DNA of 64,000 nt from Lactobacillus hamsteri DSM 5661 = JCM 6256 (GTDB taxonomy: Bacteria > Bacillota > Bacilli > Lactobacillales > Lactobacillaceae). Under the pieces are notes generated by a model. That model was not told the origin of the DNA and searched no databases. It worked only from the letters and a program-made list of their open reading frames with translations. The stretch covers positions 1 to 64,000 of the forward strand of contig NZ_BALY01000006.1 in NCBI RefSeq assembly GCF_000615445.1, given 5' to 3'. Position numbers and translations under genes: made by a program. Position 1 is the first letter of the stretch. The number at the start of each line of letters is the position of its first letter. Below are positions 9,464-18,831 of the stretch, piece after piece.

Positions 9464-9487
9464 ATTATACCAGTTTTGAGGCCATAC
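9464..9487 (-). promoter_or_regulatory. Promoter of the rnc-smc-ftsY operon
   Basis: Minus-strand TGGTATAAT is an extended -10 box (TATAAT at 9464-9469); a T-rich -35 lies about 17 bp upstream, near the tail of the oppA terminator. Confidence 0.6.
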
Positions 9488-9491
9488 AAAA

Positions 9492-9519
9492 AAGGCTACT
9501 CGCAAAGAGAAGCAGCCTT
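9492..9519 (-). terminator. Terminator of the distal oppA
   Basis: Hairpin AAGGCTGCTTCTC / GAGTAGCCTT followed by a T run on the minus strand, 18 nt past the oppA stop; ends the opp operon. Confidence 0.85.
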
Positions 9520-9536
9520 TTTTATAATTTTTAAAA

Positions 9537-11306
9537 TTACTTAGCAAGTGATACCCAGTACCAGTTAGGGAAGCCATTACCCATTGACTTGGATGGCTTA
9601 AGTGAGTAACCAGTAAGATTCTTATTAACAGCAGTAATTTGATAGCTGTTTGATACAGGAACAACATAAGCTTGATCAAACATGTACTTTTGCCATTTAT
9701 GGAATGCATTTACTCTGTAATTATTGTTAAATGACTTTTGTGAATCAATTTCATCAAGCAACTTGGTGTTTTCTGGAGTTGCAAAACGACTGTAGTTCAT
9801 TGGAGCATGCTTACCATACAAATCTTGTGGTGAAGGTTCACTTGAAAGTGACCATGCACCCATAAACATATCAACTGATGGATCATCATGTTGAACCTTA
9901 TCGTAGAATGAGTTGAATTCGATCAAGCGACCACCAGTCAACTTAACGTTAAGGCCCATCTTCTTCCATTGTTGGATATAGTTTTGAACAACTGGTTCTT
10001 GAGTTGAGTTACCAGTCATAGCTGCAAGACGAATAGTCAATGGCTTGCCATTAGGTTGTACACGGTAAGTACCCTTCTTCTTGAAGCCTGCTTTATCAAG
10101 GATTTCGTTACCCTTCTTAATGTTATAAGTGTAACCCTTAATATTCTTGTCAAAGTAGTCACCAAATTGTTGTGGGATCAAAGTTGGAACTCTGAATGAA
10201 AGACCAAAGCTGTAACGCTTAGCAACTTGGTTTACGTTCATACCATAAGCAATAGCTTGACGCAAAGCCTTGTTGTTCATCTTAGCATTCTTATCCATGA
10301 CATTTTCGTTCTTAGCAGCATCCCATTTACCAACCTTAAAACCAAGGTAGGAGTATGATAATGGAATAGTGGCGATAAAGTTAACACCCTTGGTGTTCTT
10401 AACGTTTTGCCATTGTGAGTTGATAACTTGAGTTACGTCAAACTTCTTAGACTTAATTGATTGAGCAACTGAGTTTGGTGAAATAACTGAAGCAACAATC
10501 TTCTTAATCTTTGGAGTACCTCTCCAGTAGTACTTGTTAGGAACCCAAGTTACTGATTGACCACGAACAACTTTAGCTAACTTGTAAGCACCAAAGTAAA
10601 GAGGCTTCTTACGGATCTTGTCGCTTGACATCAAATCAGCAAACTTAACATCCTTTAAGTAATGATATGGAGCTGCGGTTTCCCAAATATAACCGTTACC
10701 TGATTGGTTCATACCTGGCTTCATAGTCTTAAAGTGTAAAACAATCTTGCGGCCATTTTCACCATCTGGCATTTCAATACCTGAAATAGTGTTTGACTTA
10801 CCTTCATGGTATTCTTTCAAACCAACCAATTCAGCTAAACTTGAAGTGTAACGTTGTGACTTAGTTGCCTTGTTAGCAATAATTTCATATGCGTATTCGT
10901 AATCTTTAGCATTAACTTGCTTGCCATCTGACCACTTAACGCCCTTCTTAATATTGATAGTAACAGTCTTGGCCTTTTGATCAACATCAATAGTAGCTGC
11001 ACCTTTGTTAGTGAACTTGTAAGTATCGTCAGTAGCAAATAAGCTTTCTGCACCATATTGAGCTACTTCAGTATCAGTAGCACTTGTAGCAAGTTCGTCA
11101 TTGAAAATACCAGTAAATGGAGTATCTGTTTCAACGGCAACCTTAACTGTACCACCGTTCTTAGCAGGCTTAGTTGGAACTGCTGAACTAAACTTAGCAG
11201 CAGTCTTTGATTCATCGCCTGCTCTATTTGAATTACCACAAGCAGCTAAAGTAAGTGCTACTCCTGATAATAATGTAATGCCAGCAAAAATCTTGGCTTT
11301 TTTCAT
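9537..11306 (-). CDS. oppA: Oligopeptide ABC transporter substrate-binding lipoprotein OppA (distal copy)
   Basis: 589 residues from the ATG at 11306, which has GAGGAG upstream; an in-frame upstream ATG at 11357 lacks a site and would bury the signal peptide. The N-terminus is a lipoprotein signal (MKKAKIFAG..., lipobox L-A-A-C), so the protein is anchored outside the membrane. The body is a family 5 extracellular solute-binding protein that captures peptides for OppBCDF. It is clearly paralogous to the adjacent copy: shared stretches include ETDTPFTGIFN, KGVKWSDGKQVNAKD and RLIEFNSFYDKVQ. Own terminator on each side suggests separate control of dosage from the permease genes. Confidence 0.93.
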   Translation of the reverse strand: MKKAKIFAGITLLSGVALTLAACGNSNRAGDESKTAAKFSSAVPTKPAKNGGTVKVAVETDTPFTGIFNDELATSATDTEVAQYGAESLFATDDTYKFTNKGAATIDVDQKAKTVTINIKKGVKWSDGKQVNAKDYEYAYEIIANKATKSQRYTSSLAELVGLKEYHEGKSNTISGIEMPDGENGRKIVLHFKTMKPGMNQSGNGYIWETAAPYHYLKDVKFADLMSSDKIRKKPLYFGAYKLAKVVRGQSVTWVPNKYYWRGTPKIKKIVASVISPNSVAQSIKSKKFDVTQVINSQWQNVKNTKGVNFIATIPLSYSYLGFKVGKWDAAKNENVMDKNAKMNNKALRQAIAYGMNVNQVAKRYSFGLSFRVPTLIPQQFGDYFDKNIKGYTYNIKKGNEILDKAGFKKKGTYRVQPNGKPLTIRLAAMTGNSTQEPVVQNYIQQWKKMGLNVKLTGGRLIEFNSFYDKVQHDDPSVDMFMGAWSLSSEPSPQDLYGKHAPMNYSRFATPENTKLLDEIDSQKSFNNNYRVNAFHKWQKYMFDQAYVVPVSNSYQITAVNKNLTGYSLKPSKSMGNGFPNWYWVSLAK

Positions 11307-11383
11307 TATTAAATTCTCCTCTATTAATGAAGCAAGTTGATACTTTAATGTTAGCACTATTACAAATTAGTTACAATCAACAA

Positions 11384-11414
11384 AAACAGGCACTTCATTT
11401 CGAAATGCCTGTTT
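11384..11414 (-). terminator. Terminator between the two oppA genes
   Basis: AAACAGGCA / TGCCTGTTT hairpin with a T run on the minus strand, between the proximal oppA stop and the distal oppA start. Confidence 0.8.
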
Positions 11415-11496
11415 TCTTGTTAGTTAATGGAATTTATATTGTTATGAAAGTTTCAGTAAAGGATTAATTTTGTGTTTGTGATTGTTGGAAAGTTTA

Positions 11497-13248
11497 TTAC
11501 TTGTTAAAGCCAACCTTGTACCATACTGAGTTAGCATCTGATGGTTTAAGTGAGAAGTTACTAATCTTGCTATTTACAGCACTAATTGAGTAACTATTAG
11601 TCATTGGAACAACGTAAGCTTGATCATCCATGTATTTTTGCCACTTGTGGAATGCATCTACTCTGTAGCTATTATTGAATGACTTTTCAGAATCAATTTC
11701 GTCAAGCAACTTAGTATTTTCCTTAGTATTGAAGCGACTAAAGTTAAATGGAGCATGTGCTGAGTAAAGATCTTGTGGTGAAGGTTCACTTGAAAGTGAC
11801 CATGCACCCATAAATACGTCAACTGATGGATCATCATTTTGAACCTTGTCATAGAATGAGTTAAATTCAATCAAACGACCGCCAGTTAATTTAACATTAA
11901 GACCAATCTTGTGCCATTGTTGAATGTAGTTTTGAATAGTTGGTTCTTTAGTTGAGTCACCAGTCATAGCAGCCAAATGAATTACTAATGGCTTACCATT
12001 AGGTTGTACACGCCACTTACCCTTCTTCTTGTAACCGGCTTTATCAAGCAATTGGTTAGCCTTCTTCAAGTTGTATGGGTAACCCTTAACGTCTTTATCA
12101 AAGTAATTATTAAATTGTTCAGGAATTAAAGTCGGAATGCGGAATGACAAACCGTGAGTATAACGCTTAGCTACGGCATCAATGTTCATTGCATATGCCA
12201 TAGCTTGACGCAATGACTTATTGTTCATCTTAGCCTTAGGATTTTCAACGTTTTCGCCGTTCTTCCATTTACCAACCTTAAAGCCCATGTAGCTGTATTC
12301 CAAAGGAACTTTAGCTACAAAGTTAACATTCTTAGTACCCTTAACTTGGTCCCATTGACTATTGATAACACCAGCAATATCAAACTTATGACTCTTGATA
12401 GCTTGAGAAGCTGAGTTAGGGTTAACAACTGAAGCAGTAATCTTGTTTAACTTAGGAGTACCTCTCCAATAGTACTTATTAGGAACCCAAGTAGTAGATT
12501 GACCACGAACAATTTTACTTAACTTGTATGGGCCAAAGAACATAGGATTCTTACGGATCTTGTCTGAAGATTGAAGTTTATTAAATGGAACATCCTTCAA
12601 GTAGTGGTAAGGACTTGCACTTTCAAGGAAGTAACCGTTACCTGATTGAAGCATACCTGGCTTCATTTGCTTAAAGTGAATTACAATCTTACGACCATTT
12701 TCACCATCTGGCATTTCAATACCTGAAATAGTTTTAGCCTTACCATCGTGGTATTCTTTCAAACCGACAATATTTTGAAGTGAGCCAGTATAACGTTGGG
12801 AAGCTGTACCCTTGTTAGCCATAATTTCGTATTCATATTCAAGGTCCTTAGCGTTAACTTGCTTACCGTCTGACCACTTAACACCCTTCTTAACTTCGAT
12901 GGTAACAGTCTTTGCTTTTCTATCAAGCTTAAAAGTTGCTGGACCTTTATTATTGATCTTGTAATTATCATCAGTATCAAATAATGATTCGTTACCAAAT
13001 TGCATTACATCTGAGTCAGTAGCAGTTGTTGAAAGTTCGTTATTAAAAATACCAGTAAATGGAGTATCAGTTTCAATAGCGTAACTTAATGAGCCACCTT
13101 TTTTAACAGCTTTAGTAGGTGTGGCTTCTTTAAATTTCTTTGCGTCACTTGCACCTGAATTATTATTACTCTTATTGCCACAAGCAACTAATGATAAAGC
13201 TGCTGCAGTAACAATACCAATTGAGCCTAAGAGCTTGGAAGTCTTCAT
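11497..13248 (-). CDS. oppA: Oligopeptide ABC transporter substrate-binding lipoprotein OppA (proximal copy)
   Basis: 583 residues with a lipoprotein signal ending L-V-A-C and a Ser/Asn-rich linker, then the family 5 solute-binding fold. Ribosome binding site GGGGG lies 11 nt before the ATG. It directly follows the permease gene oppC, the position of the canonical oppA, and the downstream oppA is presumably a tandem duplicate that diverged. Extended identity across motifs such as GLKEYH.GK..TISGIEMPDGENGRK shows recent common ancestry. Two binding proteins sharing one permease would widen peptide range or raise capture capacity; specificity differences are inference. Confidence 0.93.
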   Translation of the reverse strand: MKTSKLLGSIGIVTAAALSLVACGNKSNNNSGASDAKKFKEATPTKAVKKGGSLSYAIETDTPFTGIFNNELSTTATDSDVMQFGNESLFDTDDNYKINNKGPATFKLDRKAKTVTIEVKKGVKWSDGKQVNAKDLEYEYEIMANKGTASQRYTGSLQNIVGLKEYHDGKAKTISGIEMPDGENGRKIVIHFKQMKPGMLQSGNGYFLESASPYHYLKDVPFNKLQSSDKIRKNPMFFGPYKLSKIVRGQSTTWVPNKYYWRGTPKLNKITASVVNPNSASQAIKSHKFDIAGVINSQWDQVKGTKNVNFVAKVPLEYSYMGFKVGKWKNGENVENPKAKMNNKSLRQAMAYAMNIDAVAKRYTHGLSFRIPTLIPEQFNNYFDKDVKGYPYNLKKANQLLDKAGYKKKGKWRVQPNGKPLVIHLAAMTGDSTKEPTIQNYIQQWHKIGLNVKLTGGRLIEFNSFYDKVQNDDPSVDVFMGAWSLSSEPSPQDLYSAHAPFNFSRFNTKENTKLLDEIDSEKSFNNSYRVDAFHKWQKYMDDQAYVVPMTNSYSISAVNSKISNFSLKPSDANSVWYKVGFNK

Positions 13249-13421
13249 ATTTTCATTCCCCCGTCTTTGGAATATATTTTTATTAATCTTTGAATCAAGT
13301 TAATGATTAAATAATACCATGATTAATTAAAATTGCAATAGTTTTATGAGAATTATTTTAATTTTTGTATCAATATTTTTAACTTATAATTTCATATATG
13401 TGTATGCAAAAGTGCACAAAA

Positions 13422-13448
13422 AAGCCTTTATCTCAACGATAAAGGCTT
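13422..13448 (-). terminator. Hairpin terminator between oppC and oppA
   Basis: Perfect 11-bp stem AAGCCTTTATC / GATAAAGGCTT, loop of 5, with T run. Lies between the permease genes and the binding-protein genes. Confidence 0.8.
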
Positions 13449-13473
13449 TTTAATATTTTATTAAACTAATATT

Positions 13474-14400
13474 TTAGTTCTCACGTTGTCTTGCGTCACC
13501 CGCACGTTGCAAAGCACGACCAACATAACTAATACTCAATGAAATAATCAAAAGTAAAAGCGTAGCTGGGAGCCATAACCATGGACGGTTAATAACGTTT
13601 ACTGGGTCATTGGCAAATCCGATTAAAGTACCAAGAGATGGAGTTGTTGTTGGTAAACCATAACCTAAGAATGAAAGTGAAGTTTCAATACCAATGTTTC
13701 CGGCAATTGACAAAATGACATCGATAATAATCATTGAAGTAATGTTAGGCAAAACTTCACGGAACATAATTTGGAAATCATTTGATCCTGAAGTCTTTGA
13801 TGCCAAAACATAATCACGTTCACGTTGTGATAAGACGAATGATCTATAGTAACGCGCCGTGGTTGTCCAACCAAACATTGAAATCAACCATACCAAAGTT
13901 ACAGCATTGTAGTTTGGCAAAACTTGTGTCAAAACAATGATAATTGGCATTTGTGGCAAAATTTGTACGAAGTCAACTACTCTCATGATAATTGAGTCAA
14001 TTACGCCACCGTAGTAACCAGCTACTAAACCAACAATCAAACCAACAATTTCGATGATTAAGGTAACAGAGATACCAATCATGATGGAGTTTCTACCACC
14101 CATGATCAATAACTTAAGAATATCACGACCACCATCGTCAGTACCTAGCAAGTGACCAGCTTCACCCCAGCCATAGTAAGCATCGGCAATGTTAATTTCT
14201 GTAACTTGTGCCTTGTTCAAGAATAATGAACCACCGAAAGTGAAAAGCAAAATTAAAATAATAATTACTAATGCAGATACAGCAGCCTTATCCTTGAGGA
14301 TTTCACGCATAACAATCTTAAAACCAGATGGTGGAAGAGAGGCCTTAGGCTTGTCATTCTTAACAGTATTCTTCTTTGTATTTTCTTTTTTATCAGCCAT
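13474..14400 (-). CDS. oppC: Oligopeptide ABC transporter permease OppC
   Basis: 308 residues, with a Lys-rich cytoplasmic N-terminus and about six membrane segments. The inner-membrane permease signature is present (DYVLASKTSGSNDFQIMFREVLPN, the EAA loop that contacts the ATPases), as is LLGTDDGGRDI typical of OppC/DppC. Pairs with OppB to form the channel. Separated by 14 bp from oppB; the operon order is oppD-F-B-C-A-A. Confidence 0.95.
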   Translation of the reverse strand: MADKKENTKKNTVKNDKPKASLPPSGFKIVMREILKDKAAVSALVIIILILLFTFGGSLFLNKAQVTEINIADAYYGWGEAGHLLGTDDGGRDILKLLIMGGRNSIMIGISVTLIIEIVGLIVGLVAGYYGGVIDSIIMRVVDFVQILPQMPIIIVLTQVLPNYNAVTLVWLISMFGWTTTARYYRSFVLSQRERDYVLASKTSGSNDFQIMFREVLPNITSMIIIDVILSIAGNIGIETSLSFLGYGLPTTTPSLGTLIGFANDPVNVINRPWLWLPATLLLLIISLSISYVGRALQRAGDARQREN

Positions 14401-14414
14401 TTTTTCTCTCCTCC

Positions 14415-15374
14415 CTATTGAATTCTAATACGTGGGTCGATGATACTCATAATGATATCTGATAACAAGTTACCAATTAAAGTTAAGATACCAAAGATAA
14501 GAATCAAGGCTGTCAAAGTAGTATAGTCACGTTGTCCGATTGAATCAAGGAACAACTTACCCATACCAGGATAACTGAAGACAGTTTCAATCATCATTGA
14601 ACCACTAAGCAAACCGGTAATTGTGTTACCTAAGAATGCAGCGATTGGAAGAAGAGAGTTTCTTAAAATATGCTTATGGAAAACAACGTTTTCTGGAACA
14701 CCCTTACTACGAGCAGTTCTTACATAATCTTCAACCTTGTTATCTACAATACCTGTTCTTAAGTATTGAACAGTACCTGTAGTAGTAATCAAAGCGTAAA
14801 GAATTGCTGGCAAAATCATGTGGTAGAAGCGGCTTCCTAAAACGCCCCAGAATCCGGTAGCGTTACCTGAAACTGATCCTGAAATTGGGAACCAACCTAA
14901 AGTAAATCCGAATAACCACAAACCTAAGATATAGAATACGAACCCTGGAATAGCAAGAGTAATGTAGTTAAAGATTTTAACTGAAGTATCTTGCCATTCA
15001 TCTTGGTGACGACCAGCAGTAATTCCCAAAGGAATTGCAATTGCGTAAGTCAAAATAGTAGTTAAAAGTGAAAGCCAGAAAGTGTTAACAGCACGATCGG
15101 CAATCAATGAAGAAACAGCTACGTGTTGAATATAACTTGTACCTAAATCTCCATGGAATAAATTACTTACCCATCTACCATATTGAACATACCAAGGATC
15201 AAATAAACCAGCTGCCTTCTTTAAGGCATAAAGTTGTTTAGGGTCAGTGTTAGGGTTAATAGAACCACTAAATGGGTCACCCGGCATCATCTTAGCTAAG
15301 AGGAAGACCAATAAACTCAAGATAATCAATTGCGGGATCATGATTAACAAACGACGTAAAACGGTTTTCCACAT
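14415..15374 (-). CDS. oppB: Oligopeptide ABC transporter permease OppB
   Basis: 319 residues, OppB/DppB type: N-terminal membrane helix, MPGDPF motif, then five further helices. EAA loop DYVRTARSKGVPENVVFHKHILRN faces the cytoplasm for coupling with OppD/OppF. Starts 2 nt after the oppF stop, so the two are translationally linked. Confidence 0.95.
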   Translation of the reverse strand: MWKTVLRRLLIMIPQLIILSLLVFLLAKMMPGDPFSGSINPNTDPKQLYALKKAAGLFDPWYVQYGRWVSNLFHGDLGTSYIQHVAVSSLIADRAVNTFWLSLLTTILTYAIAIPLGITAGRHQDEWQDTSVKIFNYITLAIPGFVFYILGLWLFGFTLGWFPISGSVSGNATGFWGVLGSRFYHMILPAILYALITTTGTVQYLRTGIVDNKVEDYVRTARSKGVPENVVFHKHILRNSLLPIAAFLGNTITGLLSGSMMIETVFSYPGMGKLFLDSIGQRDYTTLTALILIFGILTLIGNLLSDIIMSIIDPRIRIQ

Positions 15375-15376
15375 GC

Positions 15377-16363
15377 TTAATCACTCTCCTTTTCTTCTTG
15401 TTCTTCGAGTTTAGCTTCTGCGACTTCATCTTCTGGAAGTGCTACCCAGTGCTTATCAGCAATCTTTTGCAATGGGAAGACACGACCATTTTTGTCGTAC
15501 CATTTGCTTTGGTTTTCTTCAAATTCACGTTCAACAGCTTCACGGTGCTCTTTGTGCTCTTCACGATGTTCAACATCCACTTGAGGAATAGCTGAAAGAA
15601 GACGCTTAGTATAAATATGAATTGGGTGCTTATAAATTTCTTCACGACTACCAAGTTCTACCAAACGGCCACGGTGCATAATTGCCAAGTTTTCTGACAT
15701 ATGCTTAACAACACCTAAATCGTGAGAAATAAATAAGTAAGCAATATTATATTGTTGTTGAATATGCTTCATGAAATTCAAAACCTGAGCTTGAACTGAC
15801 AAGTCCAAAGCAGAAGTTGGTTCGTCGGCAACGATCAACTTAGGATTTGTAGCTACCGCACGGGCAACACCGATTCTTTGACGCTGACCACCAGAGAATT
15901 CGTGAGGATACTTATAAATCGCATCGCTTGGCATCCCTACGATATCAAGCAACTCTTGAACACGATCACGTTCTTGATCAGTAGTTAAATTTTCAAAGTT
16001 ACGGATTGGTTCAGCAATAATATCTTCAATTCTCTTTCTTGGGTTCAAACTTGACATTGAATCCTGGAAGATCATTTGAACATCTTTATTGTAGTTTAAC
16101 TTCTTTCTATTAGAAGCTTTAGTAACATCCATGCCCTTATAAATAATTTGGCCACTTGTTACTTTTTCTACACCAACAATTGCTTTACCGGTTGTTGATT
16201 TACCTGAACCAGATTCACCAATTAATCCGTAGGTTTCACCTTCATTAATTGAAAAGTTAACACCATCTACAGCACGAACATAATCAGTAATTCTGTTCCA
16301 AAACCCTGAACGAATTGGGTAGTGGACTTTTAAATCTTTAATTTGAATAATTTCTTTTGACAT
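15377..16363 (-). CDS. oppF: Oligopeptide ABC transporter ATP-binding protein OppF
   Basis: 328 residues. Walker A GESGSGKST at about 50-58, signature HEFSGGQRQRIGVARA, Walker B LIVADEPTSALD and switch His in FISHDLGVVKHMS. The oligopeptide/dipeptide C-terminal extension is present, followed by an acidic tail rich in Glu. Drives uptake as a heterodimer with OppD. Six bp downstream of oppD. Confidence 0.95.
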   Translation of the reverse strand: MSKEIIQIKDLKVHYPIRSGFWNRITDYVRAVDGVNFSINEGETYGLIGESGSGKSTTGKAIVGVEKVTSGQIIYKGMDVTKASNRKKLNYNKDVQMIFQDSMSSLNPRKRIEDIIAEPIRNFENLTTDQERDRVQELLDIVGMPSDAIYKYPHEFSGGQRQRIGVARAVATNPKLIVADEPTSALDLSVQAQVLNFMKHIQQQYNIAYLFISHDLGVVKHMSENLAIMHRGRLVELGSREEIYKHPIHIYTKRLLSAIPQVDVEHREEHKEHREAVEREFEENQSKWYDKNGRVFPLQKIADKHWVALPEDEVAEAKLEEQEEKESD

Positions 16364-16369
16364 ATAAGC

Positions 16370-17410
16370 TTACTCCCCACTTGCTGCCTTGACTTCTTGT
16401 TTCTTAACATCTTTGTCATCTTCAAAGTGGAATGTCTTCCAGCAAGTACATCTTACCCAGTGACCAGGTTCAACTTCATGAACCTTAGGTTCTGCTTCAT
16501 GAGCGCTAGCTGGAATCCAAGGAATTCTTGCTGCAAAACGGTCACCTGTACGTGGCATATTCTTCAATGAAGGAACTGTACCATGAATAACATGTAAATC
16601 TTCGTTTTCATCGTCACTTTGTGGCATTGAGTTCAAAAGTGAACGAGTATATGGATGAAGCGGATGTTCAAAAATTGTCTTAACATCAGATTTTTCAACA
16701 ATTTGACCAGCGTACATAACTGCAACTTGATCAGCAGTTTCTGCAACAACACCTAAATCGTGAGTGATCAAAATAATACCTGAGTGAGATTTTTGTTGAA
16801 TTTTTTCAAGCAAGTCCAAAATTTGCGCTTGAATAGTTACATCCAAAGCAGTTGTTGGTTCATCAGCAATAATAACTTCAGGATCACATGCAATTGCCAT
16901 AGCAATTACGACACGCTGACGCAAACCACCAGATAATTCGTGTGGGTACATTTCGTACATTTCTGTTGGGTTTGGCATACCTACTTGCGTAAATAAATCA
17001 ATAACTCGTGCACGACGAGCTTTTTCGTCCATATCTGTATGATAGTAGAGAGTTTCTGCAACCTGATCACCAACACGCATTAATGGGTTCAAACTTGCTA
17101 ATGGGTCCTGAAAGATCATTCCAATCTTATTTCCACGAATCTTATTGAATAAAGATTCATTCAAACCAACTAGGTTTAATTCATTATAAAGAATGTCCCC
17201 AGTTACTTTGGTGTTTTTATGATCATACAAGCCAATAATACTTGATGCAATCGTACTCTTACCACAACCAGATTCACCAACAATGGCCAAAATCTCATCG
17301 CGTTTTAAAGTTAGATTAACATCATCTGCAGCATCATAGAACTTGCCTTGCAAGCGGTAAGCTGTGTGCAAGTGCTGTATATCTAATAATAGATCGCTCT
17401 GCTTCTCCAA
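16370..17410 (-). CDS. oppD: Oligopeptide ABC transporter ATP-binding protein OppD
   Basis: 346 residues with Walker A GESGCGKST (about 44-52), signature HELSGGLRQRVVIAMA, Walker B VIIADEPTTALD and ITHDLGVVAE. C-terminal oligopeptide domain carries a C-T-C pair (GHWVRCTCW), a remnant of the Cys-rich motif seen in many OppD proteins. Start is a TTG at 17410 with GGAGG eight nt upstream; an overlapping ATG nearby is out of frame. First gene of the operon. Confidence 0.95.
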   Translation of the reverse strand: MEKQSDLLLDIQHLHTAYRLQGKFYDAADDVNLTLKRDEILAIVGESGCGKSTIASSIIGLYDHKNTKVTGDILYNELNLVGLNESLFNKIRGNKIGMIFQDPLASLNPLMRVGDQVAETLYYHTDMDEKARRARVIDLFTQVGMPNPTEMYEMYPHELSGGLRQRVVIAMAIACDPEVIIADEPTTALDVTIQAQILDLLEKIQQKSHSGIILITHDLGVVAETADQVAVMYAGQIVEKSDVKTIFEHPLHPYTRSLLNSMPQSDDENEDLHVIHGTVPSLKNMPRTGDRFAARIPWIPASAHEAEPKVHEVEPGHWVRCTCWKTFHFEDDKDVKKQEVKAASGE

Positions 17411-17432
17411 AGGTCATTCCTCCATCTCAATA

Positions 17433-17451
17433 CACCTTTTATTAAAAGGTG
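17433..17451. promoter_or_regulatory. Inverted repeat in the opp 5' untranslated region
   Basis: Perfect 8-bp arms CACCTTTT / AAAAGGTG around a 3-nt loop between the opp promoter and oppD. Could be an operator or an RNA hairpin in the leader; which protein binds, if any, is unknown. Confidence 0.45.
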
Positions 17452-17477
17452 CTTAATTTTCTTTAATTTATTTTCTA

Positions 17478-17506
17478 ATTATAAACACAAAGCCGCTCTC
17501 TTGCAA
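17478..17506 (-). promoter_or_regulatory. Promoter of the opp operon
   Basis: Minus-strand TTGCAA (17501-17506), 17 bp, TATAAT (17478-17483). The -35 lies inside the acpP terminator loop, so the acpP terminator and opp promoter share DNA. Confidence 0.75.
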
Positions 17507-17521
17507 ATTGAGAACGGCTTT
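17489..17521 (-). terminator. Terminator of acpP
   Basis: AAAGCCGTTCTC / GAGAGCGGCTTT hairpin with a T run; 16 nt past the acpP stop and overlapping the opp -35. Confidence 0.85.
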
Positions 17522-17536
17522 TTTTAAAAAAATATT

Positions 17537-17776
17537 TTATTGATGATCTTTGATGTATGCGACAGCATCGCCAACAGTCTTGATTTTTTCAGCATCATCA
17601 TCTGGAATTTCGGCACCGAATTCATCTTCCAATTGCAAGATAAATTCTACCAAATCAATAGAATCTGCATCTAAATCATCGGTAAAACTAGTATCCTTAG
17701 TAATTTTATTTTCATCAATTTCAAAGTTATCTGCAATCAAGCTTTTAATCTTGTTAAAAATTTCTTCTTCTGACAT
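17537..17776 (-). CDS. acpP: Acyl carrier protein
   Basis: 79 residues from ATG 17776, which is preceded by AGAGGA; a longer frame from 17800 lacks a site. Contains the phosphopantetheine attachment motif D-A-D-S-I-D-L-V-E (Ser about 37) in an acidic four-helix protein. It carries growing acyl chains and supplies acyl groups to PlsX, encoded just upstream. Confidence 0.95.
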   Translation of the reverse strand: MSEEEIFNKIKSLIADNFEIDENKITKDTSFTDDLDADSIDLVEFILQLEDEFGAEIPDDDAEKIKTVGDAVAYIKDHQ

Positions 17777-17812
17777 AATTTTTCCTCTTTTCAAAAACAT
17801 TTTAATTATGAA

Positions 17813-18814
17813 TTATTTGTTAGAAAATTCTTTTTTGAATTCATCAACCAAATTTTCATCTAGCATTTTATCAATTTGCTTTAAAGTGTAATAAACAGGT
17901 CTTTCATTTGAACGACCATGGGTCTTAACAACAGGTGAATTTACGCCAAGCAAAACAGCACCACCATGTTTAGCGGTATCATATTTTGAACGTAAATCAC
18001 CAATAGCATTTTTAATCATTAAAGCACCAAGTTTGGTCATGAGACCATTATTAAGCAAGCTGTCTTTTAATGAATGAAGCAAAACGCTAGACATACCTTC
18101 AACACTCTTTAAAGCAATATTTCCTGAAAAGCCATCTGTAGCTACGACATCGGCTTTACCAGTCATGATTTCATTACCTTCAATATTACCAATAAAGTTC
18201 AAATCGCTGTCTGCAAGCAATTTATACGCAGCTTGATGTACTTCATCACCTTTATCGCTTTCAGCACCATTATTTAAAAGAGCTACGCGAGGATTTTCGA
18301 TATTTCTAATCTTTTCTGCATAAAAAGTTGCCATTTGAGCCCATTGCAAAATATATTCCGGCTTACTTTTGGCATTTGCACCAACATCAATGATATTAAA
18401 ACCATTATCATTATTTTGTGCAGGTAAGGTTGGCATCAAACCTGGACGGCTAATTCCTTTAATACGTCCAATAATGAAAATACCACATGCTAAAAGAGCG
18501 CCTGTATTTCCTAATGAGAACAAAGCATCAGCCTTGCCTTGCTTAACGTAATTGGCTGCTACTACCATTGAAGAATCTTTTTTACTTCGAATAGCTTTTA
18601 CAGGTTCATCTTCATCGTTAATAATTTCTGTAGTTGGCACTACTTCAAATTGATCAGTGATTTGATCAGCTGGCAAATATTTGCGAATCTCTTCCTTGTC
18701 ACCAAACAAAATAAATTTAGTGTTAGGAAGTTCAGCCTTAACTCTTAAAATACCATCAATAATCGCTTTAGGAGCATTTTCGCCGCCCATCGCATCAATT
18801 GCAATTCTTTTCAT
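17813..18814 (-). CDS. plsX: Phosphate acyltransferase PlsX
   Basis: 333 residues; N-terminus MKRIAIDAMGGENAP is diagnostic. Converts acyl-ACP and phosphate to acyl-phosphate, the donor for PlsY in phosphatidic acid synthesis, and also interconverts acyl-phosphate made by fatty acid kinase with acyl-ACP. Between recG and acpP; the fapR, fabD and fabG genes that separate these in Bacillus are absent here. Confidence 0.96.
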   Translation of the reverse strand: MKRIAIDAMGGENAPKAIIDGILRVKAELPNTKFILFGDKEEIRKYLPADQITDQFEVVPTTEIINDEDEPVKAIRSKKDSSMVVAANYVKQGKADALFSLGNTGALLACGIFIIGRIKGISRPGLMPTLPAQNNDNGFNIIDVGANAKSKPEYILQWAQMATFYAEKIRNIENPRVALLNNGAESDKGDEVHQAAYKLLADSDLNFIGNIEGNEIMTGKADVVATDGFSGNIALKSVEGMSSVLLHSLKDSLLNNGLMTKLGALMIKNAIGDLRSKYDTAKHGGAVLLGVNSPVVKTHGRSNERPVYYTLKQIDKMLDENLVDEFKKEFSNK

Positions 18815-18831
18815 AAAATACGCAACTCTTT

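Noticed and set aside
17452-17475. CodY-like box upstream of oppD
   Set aside because: Only about 12 of 15 positions match in AT-rich DNA, and CodY is not assured in these lactobacilli.
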